This document shows positions 1-10,519 of a stretch of 64,000 bases of DNA, piece after piece. A program made the position numbers and the translations under genes. A model generated the notes under the pieces. It worked only from the letters and a program-made list of their open reading frames with translations. It ran no database searches and was not told where the DNA came from. Within the stretch, counting starts at the first letter, position 1, and each line of letters starts with the position of its first letter. This DNA is from Deltaproteobacteria bacterium HGW-Deltaproteobacteria-14 (GTDB taxonomy: Bacteria; Myxococcota_A; UBA9042; PHBI01), in the NCBI GenBank assembly GCA_002841945.1, contig PHBI01000091.1:1-64000 (forward strand), written 5' to 3'.

Positions 1-74
1 TGCCGTCGGCGACAGCTACGACCTCCGTGTCCCGCCCTGCCGTCGGCGACAGCTACGACCTCCGTGTCCCGCCC
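1..74. repeat. two tandem copies of a 37-bp repeat unit
   Basis: Bases 1-37 and 38-74 are identical 37-mers. Each contains CGACAGCTACGACCTCCG and ends in CCCGCCC. The window edge cuts the array, so more copies may lie to the left. Related units occur at 95-188, 10129-10220 and 61772-61836, always outside genes. No coding role is likely. Function unknown. Confidence 0.85.
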
Positions 75-94
75 TGCCGGCCGTTAGGGGGATC

Positions 95-188
95 GTATCG
101 GTCGGAGACCTGCGTCCTCCGCGGCCCCCTCCGGCCGACTGCGTCGACCTACGGCGGCAGCTACGGACTCCGGTCTCCGCCCTGCCGC
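95..188. repeat. dispersed ~94-bp intergenic repeat, copy A, with hairpin core
   Basis: This stretch aligns closely with 10129-10220. Shared blocks are GTATCGGTCGG, CCCCCTCCGGCCG and CGTCGACCTACGG, followed by GGCAGCTACG and CTGCCG. Its core has a perfect 8-bp stem, GGCGGCAG paired with CTGCCGCC, with an inner CGGA/TCCG pairing. It ends about 4 nt from the stop codon of the minus-strand lipoprotein gene, so it could act as that gene's transcript-end structure, though no T-run follows. It resembles REP/BIME-type elements in behaviour, but I cannot assign it to a known family. Confidence 0.75.
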
Positions 189-191
189 CTC

Positions 192-1664
192 TTAGGGAAA
201 CCCGCAGAACCCGCCGCTCGAGGAGTTCTGGTACATGTTGCCGAGGGTCGTGACGTTGAGCGAGGGCCACTCGACCGTGAACACGTCCCAGGTGTGGCCG
301 GTGCTCTGCAGCGTCGTCGGGCCGAAGGTCCCGATGAGCGTGTTGTACGAGTACAGCTCGACCGTCGTCGCCGAGGACTGCGAGCCGCCCTGGTGCGAGT
401 CCGCGTAGTAGTGGACGACGAACTTGTAGGTGCCCGCCATCGGCTCCGAGATGTTGATGTTCTCGGGGCCGTAGCCGTCGACGTCGTCGACGTCGAGGAA
501 CGGGTCGTCGAGCCAGTCGCCGATGACCCCCCAGTCCGGCGAGGGGTTGCCGAAGAAGCAGTCCAGGACGCAGTCGAAGAGCGTCCCGCCCGGGGCCAGC
601 AGGTGGCTGTCGACGTCGGTGTCGTTCGTGTTCCAGCTGATCTTCACGCGCAGGCCGAGCGTCTCCGGCGGCGGCGCCTTGCCCACCGCGGACACGTCGA
701 GCTTCAGCTGCGGCTCGTTCGGATCGTCGACGTTGAACGCGAAATACCCGGTGTCGAGCCCCGCCAACAGCGGCGTGTAGGCCACGTCGATCGGGATCGA
801 CTGCCCCGGCTGGAGCGTGATCGGCGTCGGCGGCAGGTTGGTGATCTGGAACTCGTCCGACAGCGTGAGGAAGAAGAACGTCGAGCGCGTCACGCTCGAC
901 ACCACCAGCGGCGAGGTCGTCCCGCAGTTCGTCAGCGTCGCCGTCTTCGTGACCGTGTTGCCGCGCACCACCTGCCCGAAGTCGAGCTTCGAGGGGACGA
1001 TCTGGCCGCACGGCTCGGGGGTCGCCGTGCCGGACTTGAGGTAGCTGTCAAAGACCACGTCGACCGTCGGTCGCGCGGGGTCGTTGCTGCTAATGCGAAG
1101 GGTTCCGACTCCCCCAGATATATTGCGAAATCGGACGCTGACGAGGGTCGATTTTTGCGGAGCAATAACCTTCGGGAGCGGCGGCAGCAGGATGATGTCG
1201 AAGTCGGGGGAGCTGCCCGGGAGCCACGCCATCCCGGTGATCGTCAGGTCGGTCGTGCCGAGGTTGTAGATCGTCACCTGCCGGGTCGGATCGACGGTCA
1301 GGGGGGTGATGTAGCTGAAGGTGTATTGGGCCGGATCGACCGCGATCTCAGGGCCCTGGGGGCCCGCGGTGTCGGCGGCGGTCGTGTCGCTCGGGGGCGT
1401 CGTGTCGGCCGCTCCGCCGGTGTCGGTGGGGGGCTCGCCCGTGTCGGCCGCTCCGCCGGTGTCGCTCGGCGGCGCGTCGGTGTCTATACCCGCGGTCGTG
1501 TCGTCGTCGGCGGTGTCGCCGACCGCGCCGTCGGGGAACGCCACGCCGGTGTCGCCGCCGCCCACGGTGTCCCCGGTCGCGCCGCTGGAGGTGTCCGAGC
1601 ATCCTCCGATGAGCAGCGCCGCCAGCGCCACCGCGATCGCCTGTCCCCACGTCCCGTCTCGCAT
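192..1664 (-). CDS. lipoprotein with HYDIN/ASPM-like Ig domains and YfaP-like C-terminal domain
   Basis: A 490-residue secreted lipoprotein. The start at 1664 is chosen because GGAGGG lies just upstream and it opens a signal peptide ending in LIGGC (Cys22); an upstream in-frame start has neither. Residues 23-105 are a low-complexity Asp/Thr/Pro linker (repeats of PSDTGG and AADT). About 106-330 hold two Ig-like modules of the choice-of-anchor D/ASPM-SPD-2-Hydin kind, recognisable by the D-F-G-Q-V and T-x-T-L-x-N pattern. The last 150 residues (VKISWNTNDTDVDSHL..., NINISEPMAGTYKFVVHYY) look like the YfaP/DUF2135 fold of bacterial surface proteins. It probably acts at the outer membrane or cell surface. 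Binding partner unknown. It is divergent from the next gene. Copy A of the dispersed repeat begins right after its stop. Confidence 0.85.
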   Translation of the reverse strand: MRDGTWGQAIAVALAALLIGGCSDTSSGATGDTVGGGDTGVAFPDGAVGDTADDDTTAGIDTDAPPSDTGGAADTGEPPTDTGGAADTTPPSDTTAADTAGPQGPEIAVDPAQYTFSYITPLTVDPTRQVTIYNLGTTDLTITGMAWLPGSSPDFDIILLPPLPKVIAPQKSTLVSVRFRNISGGVGTLRISSNDPARPTVDVVFDSYLKSGTATPEPCGQIVPSKLDFGQVVRGNTVTKTATLTNCGTTSPLVVSSVTRSTFFFLTLSDEFQITNLPPTPITLQPGQSIPIDVAYTPLLAGLDTGYFAFNVDDPNEPQLKLDVSAVGKAPPPETLGLRVKISWNTNDTDVDSHLLAPGGTLFDCVLDCFFGNPSPDWGVIGDWLDDPFLDVDDVDGYGPENINISEPMAGTYKFVVHYYADSHQGGSQSSATTVELYSYNTLIGTFGPTTLQSTGHTWDVFTVEWPSLNVTTLGNMYQNSSSGGFCGFP

Positions 1665-1930
1665 CGATCCCTCCCGCCTCGCGGCGTCGCAGACGGTGCC
1701 ACGCTGGCCCCGTCCACCGCAACGGGCAGCGCCGTAAATTTCCGACCGGGTGTCCGCAATCGCCGCGCGCGGCGACCGCTGCGCCGAGGGACAAGCCGTC
1801 ACGCTGGCGCCGCGCCGCCCGCAGAGCCGCCCACCGGGCGGCGAGCGGCGCTGATTTCCTTCAACCTATGCGCGCGTGCGGCCGAGATCTGGAGGGTCGG
1901 GCGCGTGAAGCTCGCCCGCGGGAGGATCTC

Positions 1931-2479
1931 ATGGGAGCAGCAGGCCACGGCGTAGGCGTCATGTACGGACCGCAGCCGCCGGCTACCGACCTCGGGCCCA
2001 TCCCCGCGGCGCTGACGGGGACCCAGGCCGGGCGCCTGCTCAGGGACCTGCTCACCGATCCGACGCTGCCGCACTCCGCGGCGCGGTCCGTGCCGGCCCG
2101 CGGGGCGCGCGCGGCGACCGACACGGCCCCTGTCGTCACGACCGCGCGCCAGACCGCCGAGCCGGCGCCCGCCGACCCCGGCGCGCCGACGGTGGAGCCC
2201 GCTTGGACTCCCGAGGAGCTCGAGGCGGCGACGTTGGCGGCCGAGCGGCGCGAGCGCCGGATCGGGCTCGCCCTCGTCGTCGGGGCCGCGCTGTTGGTCG
2301 CGGCCGCGATCGCGCTGGTGTTGGTGCTCCGGGTCCCGTCACCGCCCGCGGCGGTCGGACCGGCCCCGAGCGCGCCCGCCCTCGCGCGATCACCGGGAGC
2401 GCCGGCGGTCGTGGCGGACCCCGCCGACGACGAGCCCCTCATCATCGAGGAGCCGCTGCGCGTGATGGACGGAGATTGA
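1931..2479 (+). CDS. single-pass membrane protein of unknown function
   Basis: A 182-residue protein that I do not recognise. GGAGG followed by 6 nt and ATG at 1931 makes this the best start; a longer in-frame start at 1868 has no ribosome site. The first 110 residues are Ala/Pro/Thr-rich. A charged stretch (ERRERR) then precedes one clear membrane helix at about 111-133. The Pro/Ala-rich C-terminal 50 residues end with an acidic patch (DPADDEPLIIEEPL). Composition is like its neighbours. The charged residues before the helix suggest N-in/C-out topology, but that is inference. It is divergent from the lipoprotein at 192-1664, with 266 nt between the two starts in which no clear promoter was found. 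Confidence 0.6.
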   Translation: MGAAGHGVGVMYGPQPPATDLGPIPAALTGTQAGRLLRDLLTDPTLPHSAARSVPARGARAATDTAPVVTTARQTAEPAPADPGAPTVEPAWTPEELEAATLAAERRERRIGLALVVGAALLVAAAIALVLVLRVPSPPAAVGPAPSAPALARSPGAPAVVADPADDEPLIIEEPLRVMDGD

Positions 2480-2526
2480 CCTGCGGCGCACCGTCGTTGC
2501 CCTCGCGCGCGGGGGGAACGAACGGC

Positions 2527-2553
2527 TTGCGCGTCGGGCGCGCTGAGTATACC
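2527..2553 (+). promoter_or_regulatory. possible sigma-70-like promoter for the SOD-like lipoprotein gene
   Basis: TTGCGC (2527-2532) and TATACC (2548-2553) are separated by 15 nt and lie 36 nt before the start codon. The spacing is shorter than ideal, so this is tentative. Confidence 0.35.
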
Positions 2554-2588
2554 TAGAGGCCCCCGCTCCATCCGACGGAGGCCTCTCC

Positions 2589-3230
2589 ATGAACGCGTCG
2601 CGCTCGTTCCAGCTCACCCTCATCGTCATCGGGACCGTCGCGTCGCTGGCCGCCTGCCGCACGCGGGAGATCGAGCTGTCCGCCCGCTACGGCAGCGCCA
2701 ACTCCGAGCGCCTGATGGCCAAGGCCGTCCTCGCGTCGAAGAGCGACAGCGCCGTCACCGGCGAGGTCGATCTGAGCCAGCTCGTGACCGCGCACACCGA
2801 GAAGCTGGCCGCCTTCCCGGAGGTCCAGGCCTACGCCCGGGTCGCCGGGCTCGAGGGCGGGGCGTACACCCTGCGGATCCACGACGCGAAGAACTGCGAC
2901 GCCCCAGCGGACGCCAGCGCCGGCGGCCCGAACGTGCGCACCCTGACCCCCGACGCCGAGGGCGCCGCGACCCTGGCCGCGTCGCTGTCGAAGGTGACCC
3001 TGGCCGCGGACGGAGGCGAGCGAGGGCTCATCGGCAAGACGGTGGTCGTCCACCGCGGCGCCGGGCCCGAGGGCGCGCCGGTCGCGTGCGGCGTCATCGT
3101 GAAGGTCGAGCCGCCCAAAGACGAGCACCACGGCGGACACGGGGGCGGCGAGCACGCTGACGAGGCTCACGGCGAGGCCGCCCCGGCCCACGAGGCGGCG
3201 CCCGCCCACGGCGAGGCCGGCGGCCACTGA
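2589..3230 (+). CDS. lipoprotein with degenerate Cu/Zn superoxide dismutase fold and His-rich tail
   Basis: A 213-residue lipoprotein. The signal peptide ends LAAC (Cys23) and GGAGG precedes ATG by 7 nt. The middle is recognisable as a Cu/Zn-SOD relative: YTLRIHDAKNC (92-103) aligns with the GFHIHE..GDC segment, and LIGKTVVVH plus PVACGVI (147-170) align with the family's IGRTLVVH and LACGVI. His98, Cys103, His155 and Cys167 are kept. The first copper ligand is replaced by Arg96, and the whole zinc loop with its three His and one Asp is absent. Dismutase activity is therefore unlikely. Residues 180-213 hold eight histidines in Gly/Ala/Glu-rich sequence and could bind Cu, Zn or Ni in the periplasm. 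Role inferred as metal binding or buffering; no partner gene is adjacent. Confidence 0.75.
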   Translation: MNASRSFQLTLIVIGTVASLAACRTREIELSARYGSANSERLMAKAVLASKSDSAVTGEVDLSQLVTAHTEKLAAFPEVQAYARVAGLEGGAYTLRIHDAKNCDAPADASAGGPNVRTLTPDAEGAATLAASLSKVTLAADGGERGLIGKTVVVHRGAGPEGAPVACGVIVKVEPPKDEHHGGHGGGEHADEAHGEAAPAHEAAPAHGEAGGH

Positions 3231-3237
3231 GCGGAGT

Positions 3238-3279
3238 CCGGGGCTGGCGGTGCGAGGTCGCGCGCCAGCCTACCCCCGG
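3238..3279 (+). terminator. hairpin downstream of the SOD-like gene
   Basis: GGCTGGCG (3242-3249) pairs perfectly with CGCCAGCC (3263-3270), with weaker outer CCGG/CCGG pairing. It starts 8 nt after the stop codon. There is no T-run, so it may be a transcript-stabilising hairpin rather than a classic terminator. The remaining 200 bases before the kinase contain a 12-bp palindrome, GCCAGCGCTGGC, near 3433, and nothing else that I can call. Confidence 0.45.
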
Positions 3280-3486
3280 TCGCCGCCGCGGGGCACGGGG
3301 CGCAGCGCGCGGGCAGGCCTGCGACCGGCACGACGCCGCGCTTTCGTAGCCGTGGTTCGCGCGCCGCCCAGCAGAGCTGAACCGAACCCAACTCCGTCGT
3401 TGTCGCCGGAAGCGGAATGGGACACCCTGACGCCAGCGCTGGCTCCGCTGTGAGCTGGCGCCGATAGCGGGGGGGGGAGCGACGCA

Positions 3487-4785
3487 ATGGCAAGGCGGGA
3501 GAGAGACGCCGACGCGGTGGGCGGTGACCCGCTGAACGGGGCGTCGCGCGAGCACGTGCGCGCTACCGTCGCGCGGCTGGGAGACCGCGTGATGCTCTAC
3601 CTCGGCGCGCCGCTCGCCGTCGTCTACTGCGGCCCCCAGATCGTGTCCGGCGAGATGTCGCCGCTGGCGGCCGCCAACGCCCTGCTCGCCGCCGCCGGGG
3701 TCGCGCTCACCACCTGGGGTCGGCGACTGCCGCCAGCGCGACGCGGCGGCGGTTATGCCCTCCTCCTTCTCCTCTTCGCGACCGTGGCGCTGTTTCAGTT
3801 CGGACCCCTGATCGGCGTAGGCGCGTTCTTCATCATGGCGGCGGTCGGCGTCGCGGTGTTCGGCGGAATCCGCGGGAGCGCGCTGGCGGTGGCCGCCGTG
3901 GCGGGGGTCATCACCGCCGCCGCCCTCGACGATCGGCGCGGGCTGACGACGGTGGAGTGGGTCGAGGGCGGGCTCGCCACCCTCGCGGCGATGGCGGTCA
4001 CGAGCGCGTTCGTCGCCTACCTGCTCGAGCGGATGGAGGCCGCCCACCGCGCGGCTCTGCGCGCGCTCGAGCGCGAGCGGGCGGAGCGCGCCGCCCACGA
4101 GGACGCGCAGCGCGAGCTGGCGCGGGTGCGGCGGATCGAGGCCATCGCGCGGCTCGCGGGCGGGGTCGCGCACGAGGTGAACAACGCGCTGATGGTGATG
4201 CTCGGCAACGTCGAGCTGATGCGCACGCGCGGGCTGGGGGGCGAGGAGGCGCGGGCGCTGCTCGACGACGTGCTCGCCGCCGGGCACGCGGCGCGAGACA
4301 CGGTGCAGACCCTCGCCTCCCTCGACGGCCCTCCCTTGGCGGGTGGCCTCGCGAGCGCTGGCGACACCGTCCACAGCGTCGTCGCGGCGCTGACCGACGA
4401 GGCGCCGGCGGGCGTGACGCTGGTCGCGGCGCTGACCGCCGACGGCGACGTCCCGATGGGCCCCGACGTCCTCGAGCGCGTGCTCGGGGTCCTGATCCGC
4501 AACGCCTGGGAGGCGATGCCGGGCGGTGGGCAGGTGGACGTCGTGGTCAGCGCGGACGGCGGCGAGCGGATCGGCGTCGCCGTGCGCGACCGCGGCACCG
4601 GCATGTCGCCCGAGGTCCTCGAGCACGTCTTCGAGCCCTTCTTCACCACCAAGCCCGAGGGAGCGGGTGGCGGGCTGGGGCTCGCCTGGGTCTTCGGCGT
4701 CGTGCACCGCGCCGGGGGGGAGGTGGACGTGCAGAGTCAGGTCGGCGAGGGCTCGACCCTGACCGTGTGGCTGCCCCGCGTCTGA
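3487..4785 (+). CDS. membrane-bound sensor histidine kinase (NtrB-type catalytic core)
   Basis: A 432-residue kinase. About six hydrophobic segments (35-53, 61-79, 90-147 as two or three spans, 162-183) form an N-terminal membrane sensor with no recognisable periplasmic domain. A short coiled coil (185-215) leads to the H-box GGVAHEVNNAL with phosphorylated His229. The ATPase domain has Asn339 (IRNAWEAM), the DRGTGM loop at 368-373 and FEPFFTTK...GGGLGLA at 382-400. All key residues are present, so it should be active. No receiver domain or response-regulator gene is adjacent, so it is an orphan kinase and its partner must lie elsewhere. A purine-rich GGGGGGGAG sits 9 nt before ATG. It converges with the next gene. 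Confidence 0.88.
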   Translation: MARRERDADAVGGDPLNGASREHVRATVARLGDRVMLYLGAPLAVVYCGPQIVSGEMSPLAAANALLAAAGVALTTWGRRLPPARRGGGYALLLLLFATVALFQFGPLIGVGAFFIMAAVGVAVFGGIRGSALAVAAVAGVITAAALDDRRGLTTVEWVEGGLATLAAMAVTSAFVAYLLERMEAAHRAALRALERERAERAAHEDAQRELARVRRIEAIARLAGGVAHEVNNALMVMLGNVELMRTRGLGGEEARALLDDVLAAGHAARDTVQTLASLDGPPLAGGLASAGDTVHSVVAALTDEAPAGVTLVAALTADGDVPMGPDVLERVLGVLIRNAWEAMPGGGQVDVVVSADGGERIGVAVRDRGTGMSPEVLEHVFEPFFTTKPEGAGGGLGLAWVFGVVHRAGGEVDVQSQVGEGSTLTVWLPRV

Positions 4786-4827
4786 TCCGGCCCCGGAGAA
4801 TCAGCCTCGCTCGAGGGCGCTGGGCCG

Positions 4828-5889
4828 CTACTGACACCACCCCAGCTGCTCGGGCGCGCACTCGTCACAGAGCTCGCACAGCGCAACGCAGCCGCAGACC
4901 GACGCGCCCTGGCAGCTCGAGCTCCCCGGGCAGTCGTCGTCGGCCCAACAGCAGGCGGCGTCGCCGAGGCACTCGCCGCCGTTCGGATCCGCCACGCAGC
5001 GGCCCGGCGTGCTCCCCGAGACGCCGCGGCACACGCGGCCGTCGTCGCACCCCGCGTCGTCGACGCAGCACCCCGCCGGCATGTCGACGCAGGTCCCCGG
5101 CTCGTCCTCGCCGTCGCAATCCGCGTCGCACGGGCACACCCAGGCGCCGAGGCACCACTGGCCAGCGCCGCAGTGGGCCTGACCCCAGCACTGGCCCGCC
5201 TCCAGCGACACCCCCGACTTGCAGACGCCGTCCTCGGAGCCGGGCGCGCCGCCGCAGGCGTACCCCGAGGGGCAGTCGTCGTCGTCGCCGCAGCAGGCCG
5301 GCGAGACCGGGGTCGCGCACGCGCCGCGTTGAGAGACGCAGTTCGCCCCACACGGGCAGACGCTCGCGCCCTCGCAGCGGCCGCTCGCGCAGTCGGCGTC
5401 GCTCCAGCAGGCGCCATGCGCCGCGGGCGGCTCGCAGACGCCGAGCTGAGCCGCCGTGACCCCGACGCACGCCAGCTCGTCCCCCATGCTCGGGCACGGC
5501 GTGACCCCATCGCAGCACCCCGACGGCACCACCCCCGAGACGCAGGTCCCCGGCTCGACCGGGCCGGGACAGGGATCGCTACAGGGGCACGACGCCGGCC
5601 CGTCACAGCGCTGGCCCGGCTCGCAGTCGTCGGCGCCCCAACACCGCCCCGACGCGGGCGGCGCCAGGCAGTGCCCCATCACACAGACCTCGCCCGGCGT
5701 CGCGCAGTCCGCCGGGCCGGCGCAGCACGCGCGACCGGTGCCCGCGGTGTCCGTCGCGGCGCTGGCCGTGTCCGCCGCCGTGGCCGTGTCCGTCACCGCA
5801 CCGACCGTGCCCGAGTGGCTCGGCTCGAGGCACCCACCCGAGCCGAACGCGAGCATCGCCAACCACATCCCTCGCCACGGCGCGCCCAT
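4828..5889 (-). CDS. cysteine-rich repeat lipoprotein
   Basis: A 353-residue secreted lipoprotein. The start at 5889 is chosen because GAGGAGG precedes it and it opens a short signal peptide ending FGSGGC (Cys20). A Thr/Ala/Asp linker (repeats of AADTAS) is followed by about eight Cys-rich units of the form CC..D.DCP.G..C.G and C.CD..C.G, all with evenly spaced cysteines and many Asp residues. Such units are common in surface lipoproteins of myxobacteria and are probably disulfide-bonded binding or structural modules. I cannot name a specific function. It is divergent from the hybrid kinase, with 419 nt between the start codons, and convergent with the orphan kinase. Confidence 0.8.
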   Translation of the reverse strand: MGAPWRGMWLAMLAFGSGGCLEPSHSGTVGAVTDTATAADTASAATDTAGTGRACCAGPADCATPGEVCVMGHCLAPPASGRCWGADDCEPGQRCDGPASCPCSDPCPGPVEPGTCVSGVVPSGCCDGVTPCPSMGDELACVGVTAAQLGVCEPPAAHGACWSDADCASGRCEGASVCPCGANCVSQRGACATPVSPACCGDDDDCPSGYACGGAPGSEDGVCKSGVSLEAGQCWGQAHCGAGQWCLGAWVCPCDADCDGEDEPGTCVDMPAGCCVDDAGCDDGRVCRGVSGSTPGRCVADPNGGECLGDAACCWADDDCPGSSSCQGASVCGCVALCELCDECAPEQLGWCQ

Positions 5890-6051
5890 GCCAGCCTCCT
5901 CGGGGTTCACGCGGGCTGACGCAGGATGCAAGGCACGGTCCAGCGCGCTCCCACGGCGGGACCGTCGCCGGCACGCGCGACCCCCACGGCGTGTCGGCCG
6001 GGCGAGCGCCACTCCCTCGGCCCGCGCCCGGGGCGACCAGGCCGCATCATG

Positions 6052-6068
6052 TGTAGCGATCATCTACA
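6052..6068. promoter_or_regulatory. inverted repeat TGTAG-N7-CTACA
   Basis: Perfect 5-bp arms around CGATCAT, about 165 nt upstream of the Cys-rich lipoprotein start (5889) and 240 nt upstream of the hybrid kinase. It could be an operator for either divergent gene. Only one copy was seen in the window. Confidence 0.35.
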
Positions 6069-6145
6069 GTCGCGCGCGGGCGCCCTCGGTCGGAGGGCCG
6101 GCCCTGGATCCACGCGCCCCGGTCGCCGCGCGGCGCGAGGCCCGG

Positions 6146-6160
6146 TTAACAACTTCTAAC
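6146..6160 (+). promoter_or_regulatory. predicted response-regulator site (TAAC direct repeat, 10-bp period)
   Basis: TTAACAACTTCTAAC holds two TAAC blocks spaced exactly one helical turn apart. The same 15-mer with one change recurs at 10398-10412. OmpR/PhoB-family regulators typically bind direct repeats of about this period, and such a regulator is encoded at 9344-10045. I infer autoregulation of the kinase-regulator operon. Confidence 0.45.
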
Positions 6161-6308
6161 ACCGTCCGCAGGACTCGCCCGAGCGGCGACCCCTCACCCA
6201 CCGGGGCGACGTCGTGGGCCGATCCCCCGGGCGGCGGGGCGGACGCCCGGCGCCGAGCGGGGAGCCGGCCCCTTGTGCTCTGGCCCAAACCGGAGAGATT
6301 CAGAGGTG

Positions 6309-9343
<3,035 letters not shown>

Positions 9344-9347
<4 letters not shown>

Positions 9348-10045
9348 TGACCCAGCCAGGCGCCCGCGTCCTGATCGTCGACGACGACGACGGCGTCCGG
9401 GCGCGCCTCCGCAGCTTCCTCGACCTGCACGGGGTGGCCGCGGACGGCGCCGCGGACGGCGAGTCCGCGCTGCGCGCGCTCCGGGAGCACCGCTACGACG
9501 CGGTCCTGCTCGACGTCGTCATGCCCGGCATCGACGGCCTCGAGGTCGCCCGCCGCGTGCGCCTGGACAGCGACGTGCCCATCCTGATGCTCACCGGCAG
9601 GAGCGCCGAGGCGGACTGCGTGCGCGGCCTCGAGCTCGGGGCTGACGACTATATCGCCAAGCCCTTCCGACCGCGCGAGCTGCTGGCGCGCGTGCACGCC
9701 GCGATCCGTCGCCACCGGGGCGCGTCGGAGCGCCTCGCGAGCGGCGGGCTCGAGGCCGACGTCGAGACGCGCACGGCGCGGCTCTTCGACGTCCCGCTGG
9801 TTTTGAGCGGCATCGAGTTCGACCTGCTGGTCGCGCTGCTCCGCCACCGCCCGCTGGTGCTCTCGCGGGAGGCGCTGCTGCAGCGGGCGGGGCGCAACGC
9901 GGCGACCGTGACCGGACGCAACGTCGACGTGCACATCTCGCGGCTGCGCAAGGCGCTCGGCGACGACCCGCGCTCACCGCGCTGGATCAAGACGGTGCAC
10001 GGGGAGGGGTATGTGATGCTGTCACATGACGTAGTGCCAGATTAG
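9344..10045 (+). CDS. OmpR/PhoB-family response regulator
   Basis: A 233-residue two-domain regulator. The receiver (1-120) has the acidic pocket VDDDDG, phospho-acceptor Asp57 (LLDVVMPG), Thr84 and Lys106 (AKPF). The C-terminal winged-helix DNA-binding domain (about 130-228) shows the family pattern [33 protein letters not shown] and the wing IKTVHGEGY. It overlaps the hybrid kinase by 4 nt, so the two are co-translated, and it should receive phosphate from the kinase's Hpt domain. Predicted targets are the two TAAC direct-repeat sites at 6146-6160 and 10398-10412, that is, its own operon and the binding-protein gene. A hairpin terminator follows. Confidence 0.93.
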
Positions 10046-10053
10046 TCTCGCCA

Positions 10054-10090
10054 CCGCCTGGTCCGCTTCGCGTTGGCCAGGCGGGTCTTT
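10054..10090 (+). terminator. terminator of the kinase-regulator operon
   Basis: CCGCCTGG (10054-10061) pairs perfectly with CCAGGCGG (10077-10084) across a 15-nt loop. A short T-containing run (GTCTTTC) follows. It begins 9 nt after the regulator's stop codon. Confidence 0.7.
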
Positions 10091-10128
10091 CACGGTTTCC
10101 TTCGCGGGGTGCGGGGCGCAGCGCCCGG

Positions 10129-10220
10129 GTATCGGTCGGGCCACTGCGGTCTTCGCGACCCCCTCCGGCCGGATTCGTCGACCTACGGGGGCAGCTACGA
10201 CCTCCGTGGCCCGACCTGCC
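10129..10220. repeat. dispersed intergenic repeat, copy B
   Basis: It aligns with 95-188 over its full length, with short mismatches and the same block order (GTATCGGTCGG, CCCCCTCCGGCCG, CGTCGACCTACGG, GGCAGCTACGACCTCCGTG, CTGCCG). GGCAG/CTGCC can pair. Here it follows a plus-strand gene, whereas copies A and C follow minus-strand genes, so it is not oriented with transcription. Confidence 0.75.
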
Positions 10221-10278
10221 GTTTCAGACTAGCTCGTAGGGCCACCGCCCTTCGTGCGGCCCTTTCGGGGCCTGAAAC
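10221..10278 (+). other. 58-nt nested hairpin
   Basis: GTTTCAG (10221-10227) pairs with CTGAAAC (10272-10278). Inside it, GGGCC (10239-10243) pairs with GGCCC (10258-10262). It abuts repeat copy B. It could be a second terminator, a processed RNA element or the end of the repeat element. No T-run follows. Confidence 0.45.
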
Positions 10279-10397
10279 TTGGTCGCGCTAGGGCGCCAGC
10301 GCACCGTCAACATCGAAGGCAGACCGGGCGTCTTCCGAGCTCTCGGGGACGCGCAGATGGCCGCGGATCCGCCGGCAAGTTATCCCGGCACGGGCAC

Positions 10398-10412
10398 TTA
10401 ACAAGTTCTAAC
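10398..10412 (+). promoter_or_regulatory. predicted response-regulator site upstream of the binding-protein gene
   Basis: TTAACAAGTTCTAAC differs in one base from 6146-6160 and has the same 10-bp spacing of TAAC. It lies 108 nt before the GTG start of the periplasmic binding protein. I infer that the regulator at 9344-10045 controls that gene. Confidence 0.45.
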
Positions 10413-10519
10413 GGCGACCGTGCTTCCCCGTGCGCTAGCGTCGTCTTCGTCGCCGGCCGTCGCAGATGGCGGCGCGCCGGTCAGGCACGTCCCGACCCTC
10501 CTCGTGCACGGAGAATGAA

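Larger units (their letters stand above)
5890..6308. other. divergent intergenic region with two operator-like sites
   Basis: This 419-base region separates the Cys-rich lipoprotein (minus) and the hybrid kinase (plus). It contains the inverted repeat TGTAG-N7-CTACA at 6052-6068 and the direct repeat TTAACAACTTCTAAC at 6146-6160. No ORF with a ribosome site was seen. Confidence 0.5.
10046..10519. other. 474-base intergenic region: terminator, repeat copy B, nested hairpin, regulator site
   Basis: Four structures sit in order: the terminator (10054-10090), repeat copy B (10129-10220), a nested hairpin (10221-10278) and the TAAC direct repeat (10398-10412). No ORF with a ribosome site lies here apart from the leader of the next gene. 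Confidence 0.7.

Noticed and set aside
27-1955. A 642-codon plus-strand frame whose first part shows a repeating GxSYxLRxPxCR pattern.
   Set aside because: The pattern is the dispersed DNA repeat read as protein. The rest is an antisense shadow of the HYDIN/YfaP-like lipoprotein.
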